64,000 bases of DNA from Nephromyces sp. MM_2019 (lineage: Eukaryota > Apicomplexa > Aconoidasida > Nephromycida): positions 62,001 through 126,000 of the forward strand of contig JADHZB010001457.1 in the NCBI GenBank assembly GCA_015657535.1, in the 5' to 3' direction. A program made the translations under genes and the position numbers. The stretch's first letter is position 1. Every line of letters starts with the position of its first letter. This document shows, one piece after another, positions 25,130 through 36,740 of this stretch. The notes beneath the pieces were generated by a model that saw nothing but the letters and a program-made list of their open reading frames with translations, was not told the origin of the DNA and made no database searches.

Positions 25130-28100
25130 TCAATGTTCTCCTAAGATTTCATCCTCAATTCTTTTCGAAAGGTTGATAAAATTTTCTAAGTAGCTCATTA
25201 GTAACCCCCTTTGCTCCTCTGCCGAAGGATCCAAGCGAGAACAGTATTCTACAAACACAGCAAGGCCAAAGCAATCGTGAACGCAAAAACTTTTCGAAAC
25301 GGTGACGCCAACGGTCTTTAATGAATAAATATCTAAATAAGATATGCTCTAACGCGTCTAGATATTGCCATGAATATACTACATTCATTTTTAACCTTTA
25401 ATATTTTCTTCGAGCAGTTTAGAAGGTATACCCTTGTTGTGTAGAAGTACGCAAACCCTCTCTGAAACCTGGAAAATGTTAAAAGAAAACATTTTCTATT
25501 TAGAGGAGTTATTTACATTTGCAAAGCCTCGTATAGCAGCAACACAACACGATAAAAAGAATAGTCTAACCATATAATTTCCCATGCTACAGAGCCTTAT
25601 GATAATATTATCCACTTGCTCAAGAGCAAACAAGCCGTAGTCGCACCGGTCCAAATAACTTTGCTCATCTTCGTCTATATCCAGCTAAAAACAAAAAAAG
25701 CAAGAAATTTTTTCTATTGTCAATTGAAATACCGGAAAACTTAAAGAATAACACTAACCTGAGCATCTAATTCGTCAGTTTTTTCTTTCTCAGAGGGAAA
25801 ACGGTTCTCCATACGGTATTGATAAAGCTCATGCAGCTCTAAAAGTCGCTCAACCTTCTCGAATGAGTTTTCCGCAAACTTGTTTAGCACTCGAGCTGCA
25901 AAGTTAAAAATTTAACTATATCTTCAGGGAAAAGAAGCAAGAAAAAATTAATTAAGATTTAAAATCTAAACCAGCAAGACGTTTACCTAAAGGCATTCCG
26001 GTGCATTTACTGACCAAAGAATGGATGCATGATGTTGTATGCTCTGTAAACAGTAAAAAATTTCCAGAAAAAAAGTTTCATAATTTAGTTCTTCAAAATT
26101 TTGTAAGGCTTTACCGTTAACCAAATAAATTTTTTCAAAAAAACTTCGCAAAGAACTATAATATTATAAAATCTTTTTAACCCTTAGCATGGTGCAAATA
26201 TATATTAATCACCATCGTTTTGGACTTCTTGAGCAGAATATCGTTTAGTTTTTATCCCCTTCTTCATAAAAATTGAGAAGAGGACTCTCAATCCAGATCT
26301 GAAAAAAAATGCATAGTGAAGGGCCATCTTGACGAGAATATCGTAGAAAAAAGGATATATAATTATACAAAAAAATCTTTTAAGACATACTTTTCAACAA
26401 AGATATTGCAATTGGCAGGGCAGTTGTTCAGTGCAAAACCAGTTAGCCTTAAAGCGAGAGGACAAGAAAACCTTCTCTCCCGCATCATACGAATCATCAG
26501 CTCTAAGCCCTTCATCTTTCCAAAGGCGATCTGATGCTCATGTCTGAAAAAACAGAGATTTTATTCAATCGTAAGCACAGAAAAAAATCTTGGATCACTT
26601 TACACATGCTACATCAGGAAGCTCAAAAACATCGCGAGAATTCTAATACAAACAAAGACTTACATTAGCAGTAAATTACACAGGCAGTCAAAGAGATTTT
26701 GCACCAATTCCTCCTGTAAAAATTAAAGTCATGAAAAATGAGTTTTTCAAGAATTATCCAACACAAAAAGCAACTAGTCTAAAACCCGTACAAGGTGATA
26801 CGTACTTCGTCAGAACTCTCAGGGTCTTTTTTTCTATACAGTGCAATGCTTCGCAGTAGCTTATCTATTCCATCAACTCCTCCTCTCTGCCCAATAAACT
26901 CTCTGCTCATCAGAGAATTCTGTAGAAGTATCACCAATATCTCAGAAGCAAAAACGGCATTAAAATCAACCTTGACGCCGTGCTTCACGCGTGAAAGAAG
27001 CCACGCGGCCAACTTAGGGATCTTACATATCCTATCACACAGCGAAGGCTTCAGATCAATCAAATTCTCTAATATTTGTAGAGCATTAGAAACACCCTGA
27101 TATTCTTCGTCACTTCCGCCTAACAGGCAATAAAGTACAAAAATATTCAATAAAAAAAATACAATCAGGGGATATATCCGAAAAGCAAGCTCGTTAACCC
27201 TTTTAACTTGGTGCAGAGTATTAATTACTCATTTCATCAATCCGGTTTAATCATGATACAATAGGGGGAGAACTGATTTATGAGCAGATATTCTATTATT
27301 TACCACGAATAGAAAACTTGGAAAAAAGCTCATACCTTCATTGATTCGGAACAAAACGTCGACGCAAAGCTCCGGTAGTTGAGACTGCAACTGGAGAGTT
27401 TAAGCAAGAGGGGAAAGAATGAAGAAAAAAAACCAAAACCAAAAAGAAAGTGGAAGATTTTACCACATAATTTCAAACTGAATATAGTAGTAAGCCATCG
27501 AAAATCAAAATGCGAAGGAAAACAGCTGATTATCAAAATGCTCGTTACTCATGCATAGCGCATAGCACCGAAGAAGTAACAGCAGGCACACGCTAGTTTT
27601 TTTTGTGTAAAAAGAGCCTCGCTGCATTCGAAGTAAAAAAAAGCATCATTTCTTCTCACTAATGCATCGATAAACTCTTCTGGATCTGAAGATTCAGAAA
27701 TAACGTCGGGCTCCGTCAACTCATTCAAGACATCAATTACTTCGATGGCTATGTCTGAAAAAACACAAGGAAAACATCATACTGCTGCATCAACCATAGA
27801 AATAAGCAAAAACTATCATCAAAGCAAAAAAAAAAGCGCCAAAGTCCAACCTTCGTTAGAATGGCTCAATAGAGACATCAATAACGGTACGCCATTTAAC
27901 TTCACAAATTCTCCGTAGAGACCTGGTACCGCTGCTAAATATTTGATCTTTTTTATTTCTTCATCAAGATCAACCTCAGATTTTATCCACCTGAAAATGG
28001 AAAAAAAATGATATGCGAGCACGCTTAATACTTTGAAAGCACTTCGTACACTTAAATGTGAAAAATCTGCCACATTCTTCAGCCACAAATTGAGCAGCAG

Positions 28101-28769
28101 AAACATGCATTGGGTAAAGCACAAATGCTGTGTAAACATAATACGCCTATAATTTTATATAGCAACAAAAAACAATTGCTATCCTAACTTCTCCGGTTCA
28201 TCAAGGTATTTTATTCGATCTTCTTGGTTTTTTTTTATTCTTTTGTCGAATTGAGCGACTGCACGTCGTATATTCCCTGAGTTTAACGGCTCCACAACGA
28301 GCTGAATGGCAGGACAGATACAAGGCATAACCGAATATGTTAAGTTAATAATAAGCTTCAAAATTAACACTAGGAAGCTTAAAAAAACATGGCTATGGGG
28401 GTTTGAAAGTTAGTGAGGTATTTCCCTCTATGAGTGTGCGCGCTGGTCGCCATGCGTAATTAAAGTGGCATTAAAGGAGTATGAAAAAATCTTTCAAAAC
28501 CCTCCGCAGTGTCTACTTGTAGACATTTGATCAACACAAAAAGCATATCATCATGCTTAGCACCCAAGATGGCATGATTTCTGCAGAATTACCTCTGCAT
28601 CAGCCTGGTTTAAAAGAGCATCAATCTCATTTTTACTCAACGTATGCGGCAATGAAGATAGGTCCAGCGGGGCATTTTCAGACGCCAGCTTACCCCCTGC
28701 TGGGGGAGAGTTGTAGGAATCTTCGGGTTTTTCATTAGAATTCATCCTTGAAGAGTAATTGTGAAACAA
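25130..28769 (-). CDS. CTNNBL1: Beta-catenin-like protein 1 (CTNNBL1)
   Basis: CTNNBL1 is an armadillo-type protein bound to the Prp19/CDC5L part of the spliceosome and acting in the nucleus. Fourteen exons join with all phases in agreement: 28769-28593, 28301-28189, 27990-27851, 27754-27660, 27390-27336, 27119-26806, 26713-26664, 26543-26391, 26298-26213, 26043-25987, 25895-25759, 25684-25571, 25468-25396 and 25248-25130. The total is about 560 aa (human 563). Recognisable family segments in order are EPEKWIKSEVDLDEEI, AVPGLYGEFVKLNGVPLLMS, IAIEVIDVLNELTE, QGVSNALQILENLIDLKP, GVDGIDKLLRSIALYRKKDP, GLELMIRMMRERRFSCPLAL, VLNKFAENSFEKVERLLELH and GLLMSYLENF. A second ATG eight codons in (28745, MNSNEKPEDS) could be the true start. 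Introns are 69-291 bases and A-rich on the plus strand. The N-terminal nuclear signal region is shorter than in animals. Confidence 0.93.
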
Positions 28770-31114
28770 CTAAGCTATAAGCCAATCATCTTCATTTATT
28801 TAGGTTTCCGCCTTGATTTTGACTTGGTGAAGGCTGGGCAGCTTATTACTAAAATGTCAGCAGTAACCTCAAAAAGACGAGAAAAGGCTAATAGCCATCA
28901 TTTAGAGGCTAAAAGCCATCATTTACAACAAGGTCGTGAGTATTAGGAAATATTTCTGTGTGCATAACAAAAGAACTTTGGGCTGCCTGCCTAGCATATG
29001 GAAAACTTTAAGAGTATAGCTTGCAATGAATAGGCACCGCCGAGGTACCTTTTTTTGAAATGGGTGGCGGCCCTGCACATCATTGCGCACGGCCCAGCAC
29101 TACACTGTATCAGACAACTGCAAAGAGTCCGGAGATTCGCAACCCTTGGGAGTTAAGCGCATACTCTCTAGAAGCTAGATATCGCTGTATTTCGATGCTA
29201 TCTAGCTTAGCCTTTTGCGTTTAATAGCATGCAAAGCTGACTCACTTTAGCACTGTATGATTTTTTTACTCCAAAGAATGGGAGCTATTTTTTTCTGTTA
29301 CTGCAAAGAAAAGAGAGCTTCGGGTTTTCACATGGGAGAAAATAGCAGATAAGAGCTTTATCACTCCATAAAAAAAAGGCTACACTGAGGCCACAGGCAC
29401 TGCAAAAAAATATACTGGAATAAATTATATGCTAACCTCAAGATTATTGAACCGAAATTACTGGTTTTCCGAATGACGAGTTTTCCCCCACCTAAAAAGC
29501 ATAAACTATTTAGCAGGGTGCAACAATCCCTATTCAGCTGTATTCATAGCAATCTGTGAGAATTCTTGCCGTCCTTAGCTTCGTTCCGAGTGTGGAGATG
29601 GTTTTTAGGGTAGCAGCATGCGTGAAGCGCTTGCAGCTTCTCCTGAAATTTGAATGAACGTCACAACACCAAAAAGTACTGCATTTAGTAAATACGTGGG
29701 CACTCTGTCGAAAGCTTTCCTACCTATCAGTACGTTTGAAGGGTACCGGTTTAATGTATACAGCTTTTACAATAAGCAATATTGATAGCATAGAGCAAGA
29801 TTAGGAATTAGTACTATTAGGCAATCAAAGTGGAAGTTAATCGTGAAGTTGTAGCACATCGCAACAGCATTAATAAAGTCCTCAAGAGAGACTGGTTAAA
29901 GTTTCGGATCACGCGCAATTTTGTACTATTCTGACTGGCTTTACTTTTTGCTTCTTTTAAGCTCAATCAAAGAAACCCTACGAGGCTCATAATTTTATGC
30001 AAAAAGTTGCGAGGGAATTAGATTTATGTGATATATAAACTTTTTCATACGATTGGAATATTTCTATAAGATAAGACCCTACCAGCAGTAAAGATTATAC
30101 CAGAGCTAGATAATAGTAAATTTTAAATATTTTGTGGCAGCAGTCACTACTATACGCTTATGAAAAGAATACAGTGAAATGGAGTATTTCGAATGAATAA
30201 GCGCCTATAAATAGGGTTTTTTCAGTGTTACTTGGCGTGAAATTACATTTGGTTACGTAGCATTTAACAAATACACATGATATTCATTTTGCAAAATTGA
30301 ATAGGCACAGTATTTTGCACAAGAATACTCTGTTTAAGTGTTTTACGAATTTTGAAATGGCGTACTACTTTTTTTCTTATGCATCATTGCAGAGGGCCCT
30401 TTTAACCTAATAATTTGCCAATTTCACCACATTTAATTGCGACAGCAAAATTTGCGTGACTGTAAAAAGGTTTGCGAGGGAACAATAAGTAAAGATAGGA
30501 TAAAATTCTTTCGATGATAGGAAAGCAATGGGGGGCTCATGGACTGGCTACGTATGCATCGACTAATTCAAGTTTACGCGTATGCACGGCGTTTTCTTAT
30601 GGGACCTACTTTATTTCATGAAAATAGTGTTTGGTTTATAATCTTGAAGAGGTCCGCAATGCTCAGCTCCTATTTCTTGTTTATTCAATGTTAGCACCAA
30701 AGAAAAAGTTACCGGAAAAGCTCTGCTGGACCTGGAGTGATGGGAAGATTGTTCATACCTGTGTTTAATACATAACCAAAATATACCCTAGGTGGTGACA
30801 TAAAATTAGAACATTTAATAATTTTCCTGCTTTACCTTCTTTATGGTCAAAAATCAAATTCAGCAAGTAATCTAGCAATGACATGGACTATGCTACCACC
30901 AATTTTAAAAGGATTTTATCAATCGTCCGCTTGCATTCAGCCATTGAGATTTCGTGATAGCAAGGTTATTAGCAATACTATCAAGAGCAACGCCATTTAT
31001 TTGTATGCCTTCAAAAAAAAATTAATAAAGTTAGAGGAAAATTGCTCCTCTATATAGTAACCTGTACAAATTGAAGTTTGTCTGAAGCATTTTGTGGCCT
31101 ATGCCAGTTGTTTG
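28770..31114. other. Intergenic; includes a short tandem repeat
   Basis: No frame longer than about 60 codons has coding character. The sequence turns T-rich on the plus strand after about 29.2 kb. Nothing else is seen apart from the small tandem repeat listed separately. Confidence 0.5.
28886..28928. repeat. Two tandem copies of a 21-base unit
   Basis: The unit GGCTAAAAGCCATCATTTAGA occurs twice back to back with two or three changes. The first half of the unit, GGCT...AGCC, is itself palindromic and could form a small hairpin. It lies just upstream of the CTNNBL1 start. Confidence 0.7.
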
Positions 31115-31550
31115 TCACTGCTTTTGTGATTGACCTTTTTTCTTGTAGGTGGAACTCACGGCAGAGGTCGTGCTTTTCTCAGCAAGTTTAGCCTGCTTTT
31201 TATTGGTTAATTGTAGTCCGCCACAAATGCGTAATTTTTTACAGAATGACTGAAGTATTGGTAATCGTTTGATCGCCTGGACTAAGCGTGTTGGGATATT
31301 CAATGATTACAGAAGAAAATAAAAATTGCGATGGAGCTAGATTTTGCTCTATTCATTGCCTAAGTTACTACAACAGGTATTTCAATGAAATTGACAGTTA
31401 AATGTCTGGTGCTCAGGATACCATGTCTAGCAATGCTGCCACACCAGCCTATCTCTGATTGTACGAAGATTGTGAGCGTCCATCCTTTTTCATGAGTAGT
31501 ATTTTATTCACGTTCTTTGCAAGATGCCTTGGAACAATCTCACGGTTATA
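31115..31550 (-). CDS. Possible 3' exons of a basic protein (partial)
   Basis: The minus strand has an exon-like stretch at 31550-31512 (SYNREIVPRHLAKN, donor GTGAAT). A GTCCAG acceptor then opens an in-phase final exon at 31276-31115, starting AIKRLPILQSFCKKLRI and ending in a Lys/Gln/Ser-rich tail, then stop. It reads as the end of a small basic protein. No upstream exons or start were found in the roughly 300 bases before the RAD51-like gene on the other strand, so the gene would be very short or incomplete. Family unknown. Confidence 0.3.
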
Positions 31551-31858
31551 CTCTCAAAATTATAACAGAAATATTATTTTTGCTTATCAGTTTTAATCAT
31601 CCGGTTAAGCTGAACTATATGCAAGGCATTCCGATAGTTAAACTTCAAAAGATATATAATGGGCCATGAGTTCCCCAAGTGGCCACTATCAAAGTAATGT
31701 CACAAGTATTGAAAGCTCTTATTATATACGCTGCCGCGTGCTGCTTTTGTGATGCATCGAGGTCACTTCAGAGCATACAGTTTAACTAATTCATTCGAAA
31801 GCCTCTCACCTTGTCAGGTGCTCATATACTGAAGGTTGATGACAACTAGGAAATTACT

Positions 31859-33240
31859 ATGATAGAAGGCTGCTCGAACAGCGCTTTTTCTATAAAGGAT
31901 TTAGGGGCCGATGCGCTTTCCGTAATAGCTCGAAGACGAAGTTCCTCACGTAAACAACTCAGCACCTTAATAGAAAGTCTGGATAAGGTCTTGGATGGTG
32001 GGTTCCCTGCTGAAGGCGGGATAATTGAATTATGCGGGCTTCCCGGTACCGGAAAGACGCAGTTTTGCATGCAAATGGCCGCTGTAGCGTGCTCAAATGC
32101 CTCCACAATAGAAAACCCTGCCGCCCCATATGTGATATACATCGATACTGAAGGATGTTTTACCCTAGAACGCTTTGAAGAGGTTCAAAGGGGCATACAA
32201 CAGCGAATGGAGTATACTGACAGGAGCACAATCTCAGCGGACGTTCACAAAAAAGAGTACTTGGGTGACTGTGTCGTGGCTAACTTGGGCAGGAAAAATA
32301 TCATGCTTCTACGACTATTTGACCCTCAAGAATTGCTAAGCGTCTTGGACTACATTTATGGATCGTACGAATCAAAAAAAGCATCAAAATCCTTCAGGAC
32401 GGCTTTTTTAGACTCTTCCAAAGAGGAGGCTCAAGAGGACTATGATTCTGAAAGTGCTTCATCAACCAATTTATTAGACTTATCGCAGCTCAAATTAATG
32501 ACAATAGATTCTATTGGCTTCATGCTTAGACACTCGTTTGCTGGTCAATGGACTAAGAGAGCGAACTTCTTGTCCCAGGTGGGTGTAAAGCTCAACAAGT
32601 TATCAGCCAAATTAAGAGTGCCTCTAGTCGTAACTAACCAGATGATGAGGACATCTAAAGGTATAGACAACCATTTTAACATGCGCACTTCTTACTCTTT
32701 TGGTGTTATTGCCACCTGCTTACTAATAATTTGGGAACCTGCCCGTTTGCAAACTTCTTTATCTTTTAATTAATTTTTTGTGAGTTTTCGGATCATCGAG
32801 TTTTTAATTTTAACAAGGTCTTATCTTGCATTCAGAATAAAATTTTGTAAGTGCAGTATAAAAAAAAAATAGTTACATGGGCTACTATTCTAGTAATCTT
32901 CAAGTAGTTTATTAATTTTACTACTCTGTTGTACGAGCACTTTTTCAATTTTGGGACTGGCATAGAATTCAGAAAACAGCAAAAAATATCCTTATCTATG
33001 TGCTTTTACGTGGCTGCAGATCAGACTAATGTTAATGCAGCCTCATATGGACCGGCTCTAGGGGATACCTGGTCCAGATACTTAACATATCGCTTAATTT
33101 TTTATTCACAGTTTGCTACTAATGATAAAGTTAATTTTGATGCAACTATCAAACTCTCCAGGTTCATGCGTATTTCTAAGCCTGAATACCTGGACAATAC
33201 CAAAATACTCTTTGAGATACAGCAAGAAGGAATAAAGTAA
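31859..33240 (+). CDS. RAD51 paralogue (RAD51C/RAD51B-like recombinase)
   Basis: RAD51 paralogues are ATP-binding RecA-fold proteins that help load RAD51 in homologous recombination. Exon 1 is 31859-32660 and exon 2 is 33020-33240, joined in phase 1 (GGTATAG donor, GCTGCAG acceptor), giving 340 aa. The Walker A motif is GLPGTGKTQF, followed by CMQMAAVACS. IDTEGCFTLERFEEV is the family segment after the first helix. Walker B is LKLMTIDSIGFMLRH. VPLVVTNQMMR is the ssDNA-loop strand, and PALGDTWSRYLTYRL is the conserved C-terminal box (PALGESWGHAATIRL in RAD51C). There is no N-terminal helix-hairpin-helix domain, so the protein starts close to the core. A polar insert of about 60 residues (around 165-215) separates Walker A from Walker B. 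RAD51C is the closest by eye; RAD51B or XRCC3 cannot be excluded. Confidence 0.88.
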
Positions 33241-33375
33241 CCTCGGTTATTTCAACGTCGGAGTTAAATATGAAAGCATATTTCTTTGTATTTTTGAATT
33301 AATGTAGTAACTGGCTATATTTATGTTAAACTCGTGCAGCCAATATTTAAAGCACTGTGCATAACGACTTGAATT

Positions 33376-33858
33376 TCAAAAATTTGGATTATTCTCATGT
33401 TTTCTACTTGTGATTGCAACTTTCATCTTATGGAGTTCATGCGGGATAGCTTGCCCTGTAAGTTTGAACTGGTATAACTTACTTTCAAGGCTAAAAATGC
33501 AGTATGTTATTCGCATTCCTGGGAGTAGGAAACTCAAAAAAGTTTTTTCTACGGTCATCACTGCATTTGGGCATTTTTTATAGAGCGTGTGCAAAGTTGT
33601 AGATGCTCTCAATACCTTATGTGCGTGCACTGTTCGTATATTATGTACGCTGCCAAAAGGGGTCACAGTCGTAATGCAACATGGCCTGTCGACATAAATC
33701 GATGCTCCGCCCCTAGCAAAGGCAGAAAAATTAGTGTAACCTAATACATACCATGCTTTGGTTACCGGAGGTTTTTCTCTTATGTTCTCTGCAAGTATCA
33801 AGCCACCGCTTCCTCTTATTGAACATGGTTCTTGTCTGTAGCAATGAAGGTCACCCAT
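33376..33858 (-). CDS. Hypothetical ORF, 160 aa, convergent to the RAD51 paralogue
   Basis: The single open frame MGDLHCYRQEPCSIRGSGGL... is unusually long for this composition, and its amino-acid mix looks protein-like (RGGASIYVDRPCCITTVTPF). No family is recognised and no motif can be named. It ends 136 bases from the RAD51 paralogue stop on the other strand. It could be a chance frame or one exon of a longer gene; the first 90 residues look best. Confidence 0.35.
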   Translation of the reverse strand: MGDLHCYRQEPCSIRGSGGLILAENIREKPPVTKAWYVLGYTNFSAFARGGASIYVDRPCCITTVTPFGSVHNIRTVHAHKVLRASTTLHTLYKKCPNAVMTVEKTFLSFLLPGMRITYCIFSLESKLYQFKLTGQAIPHELHKMKVAITSRKHENNPNF

Positions 33859-35433
33859 TCTATAGGTCCTTTTAAGGTATGAATACGAGTCTGCTGTTAC
33901 TCTCCAGGATGCATTTTGTCAACGTAACACAATCTAAAATGCTTAGGCGGTACCTTATGATAACGACTGGCGGAAAAAATCGCTTATGCGCCTTTATAAA
34001 TAAGAATTAGTGCTACTGGCAAATGGAAAAAAAGATTTAATGGGCTTTTGAAACAATGACATACAGGTCGCTGCATTTCATGCTTTAGAGTTTCCTGATG
34101 TTTTTCTTGAACAGCAGAAATGCTTGGTACGCCACAAAGCCCTTCAGTTGGTACAGCGGCATAGAGTCAAACTTAGTTGTCAAAGTTCAATGGCACACTT
34201 GGTAGCTCGCTAAATAGCAAAGGCCTCGTATAATAGGCATGAAGGAAAAATTGCTGCCATGGATTTGAAAAGTGAATAATGCGTCATTATTCTCCAGGTA
34301 TTTGCCATAACTTAAGACTTTTATTTCCGAAAAACTCCACATTAGTCGACCATCATGTAGTATTCCATTCCTATAGGACGGCGAGCTTCAAAATTCTACC
34401 ACTCAGGAAGTTGCACTTCACTTCTTTCTACTGGCAAAAGATCATCATTACCTTCTTTCAAAAGTATACACAGCCTATATTAATTTCCATGGACTAGCAA
34501 AGAGCAATATCACCGATGTTCTTACCTGCGAAATGCCGGCGAGCACTTCATTTGATTTATTTTTCTGGTAAAGGAGTCTTGCTGAGGAACAAAGAGTAAT
34601 ATTTGGGATGGCCTTAACGATTAAGCTGTGTCGGTAAAAAATTGGGATGATGCCTATTCTGTTTTTTGTGCGAGTTATAGCGTCTGTCCAAGGCACCACC
34701 CTGTAGGAATCACGACCGGAGCCGTACGGCAGAGCCTCAGGTGTTTCACAAAAGCTATGAAATTATTTTCAAGCCTCGAGCGCTGCTTATTAGTAGATTA
34801 AATTTAATTGTATTGATTGGTGTTGCAATTGTTTGACAGGAGATATCTGCTTCTCCACGTTTATGGTATTCAATTATATTATGAGTTAAATCTTCACTTT
34901 TGGTAATGCTTTAATTTATTGTGTTATATCCAATGAAGGGCTTCAGCTGGACTCTGGGATTTCTTCATTATACTCCGTATGGGAAATTTATATTCATGCA
35001 CACACATGAAATTTCGAGCAGCTGCATTATGGCTTTATGAGCAGTTTGAATATTCTTGCTTCTTTTTTTTTTTCTGTAACTATTAGGAGTAGTATATAGT
35101 TTTCAAAGCGACGTTGCTGCATATAATAGGGGTATAAAGGCGATATAAAAAGTGACGGTTGTGCAGCCCTTAATATAGTCTCGTCGCTTTACCTTCCAAA
35201 TTTTACGGAGCCTGATTGCGCGCTTGCAGGAAGCCCGTAGGATGCGAAAATGACTTTGATCACCCCATTTTTTGAGTAGGAAGTTCTCATACCCTTGAGG
35301 AAAACAATCATTTGGGCGCTATTGTAACGCCCGTAGCTAGTCTTCACACTTCTAATCGGTGGACTTTTTTAATGTTATCATCACGCGTATTAGTGTCTTA
35401 AACTATCTGCTATTTTAATCTTCACTGTCAGGC
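33859..35433. other. No gene assigned
   Basis: T-rich on the plus strand, with short frames only. It may contain 5' exons of the small plus-strand gene that follows, for example around 35190-35230, but no chain could be confirmed. Confidence 0.4.
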
Positions 35434-36173
35434 ATGAAAAGTCACTTATCTAAGCTCATTAAGGATGCTCTATCCGCGTGTCAGGTAGATCACTAATTTT
35501 GACTTTCCGGTTGTTATGACTTCTTGCTCGTTCAGAGTTGAAGGTCATGAACCTGAGTGTGTGAATTGGGTGAACTTTTAGACTGAATGCTGATGCTGAT
35601 CTTGCCATCATATAGAATGTATTCGTGGTGTAGGTGGCTATTCCTTTTCCTTGGCGTATGCTAACTGAAATACTTGTCAGTGTTGGATGCTGTCACGAGG
35701 GGGCCTTCCTAATTTACTTGGCCATTGCCCTTTTGTATACTTTATGCTAGAATTAGATGCAGAGGCTTTAGCAAAATTTAGCATCTGTACAGCCTTAAAA
35801 CGTGGAATATCTTTTCGTAACTTGTTTTTCATGATGCTTCTGTGGGCTAAGGTAAATTCGAAAAGTTAATATCCTTGTGATGGGAGGTTTTAAAGCTTTG
35901 AATTTACCGCTGAGAGCATCCTTGATGGAAGAAAGATATAATCTTCTGCATTAAATTGTGTGCATTCCTGAGGCACATGCACATATACTTAAAAATCAGC
36001 GTAAGCTGCCTGCCCCTTTATCTTTTTAGCATGCGTTTTTGGCCTTTTACCAGGGCACAGACCCTGATTTAGACCTACGTGTAATATTGTGAACGCCTCA
36101 GGTAGAAGGAATCATCCCAGAGGATGCAACCCCACTGATACCTGCGGAAATACCGCTTCTCGCTACTGAGTAA
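35434..36173 (+). CDS. Small hypothetical protein, five exons, about 89 aa
   Basis: Five short exons join in phase: 35434-35484 (MKSHLSKLIKDALSACQ), 35538-35556, 35751-35851 (LDAEALAKFSICTALKRGIS, then a hydrophobic LFFMMLLW), 36054-36080 (GTDPDLDLR) and 36102-36173 (VEGIIPEDATPLIPAEIPLL, stop). Donors are GTAGAT, GTGTGT, GTAAAT and GTAATA. The protein is mostly helical in appearance with an acidic, Pro-rich tail. I do not recognise it, and more exons may lie upstream. The coherence of the exon phases is the only support. Confidence 0.45.
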
Positions 36174-36542
36174 GCTGCTTTATCATCTCGTTAAACTTTG
36201 GTAATCACGAGTTTGATTTCTACCCAAACTGATAGCCTCTTTTTTCTGTGCTCCCTGCTAAAGAGAGAATTTCCGCTATATGCATGTGTGCCAACATTAC
36301 CCATCTCTATTCACTATGAAGACATTGGTATCTCGCACTGGTGCACTGATATCTTAAGGCTCATTAGCATGTACCGTCGTCATAACGCAATATATGGTGG
36401 GCATTCCGTAACGCTTAGCTGCTTGCTGCAGCCTGACGATGAAACGCGTAAAATTTAGAAGGAAAAAAATCGCTATAAAAATAAAACGACTAGTTGACTC
36501 GGAAAAAATAGTTTTTCGATGTGCTGTACCCGTCTTTAGAGC

Positions 36543-36656
36543 CATATATATATTGTTGAAACGAAGCATCACTAGTTCTTGAGGTAGTGAAATAAAATGC
36601 CGAATATATATATTGTTGAAACGAAGCATTACTGGTTCCTGAGGTTGTAAAATAAG
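36543..36656. repeat. Tandem duplication of about 60 bases
   Basis: Two adjacent copies share ATATATATATTGTTGAAACG and the following 35 or so bases, with about five differences. The copies are offset by exactly 60 bases, so this is a simple tandem duplication that has begun to diverge. It lies between two plus-strand gene models. Confidence 0.85.
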
Positions 36657-36740
36657 TCCAAGCGTTTTTATTTTCTGAATACAGTAGCTTTGGTAATAGA
36701 ACACTTGTGGCTGCAAAAGAATTACTACTCGTTATAAGCT

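Noticed and set aside
26795..27100. Plus-strand 101-codon frame
   Set aside because: It is antisense to exon 6 of CTNNBL1.
31846..32142. Minus-strand 98-codon frame at the start of the RAD51 paralogue
   Set aside because: The plus strand carries Walker A and other family motifs here.
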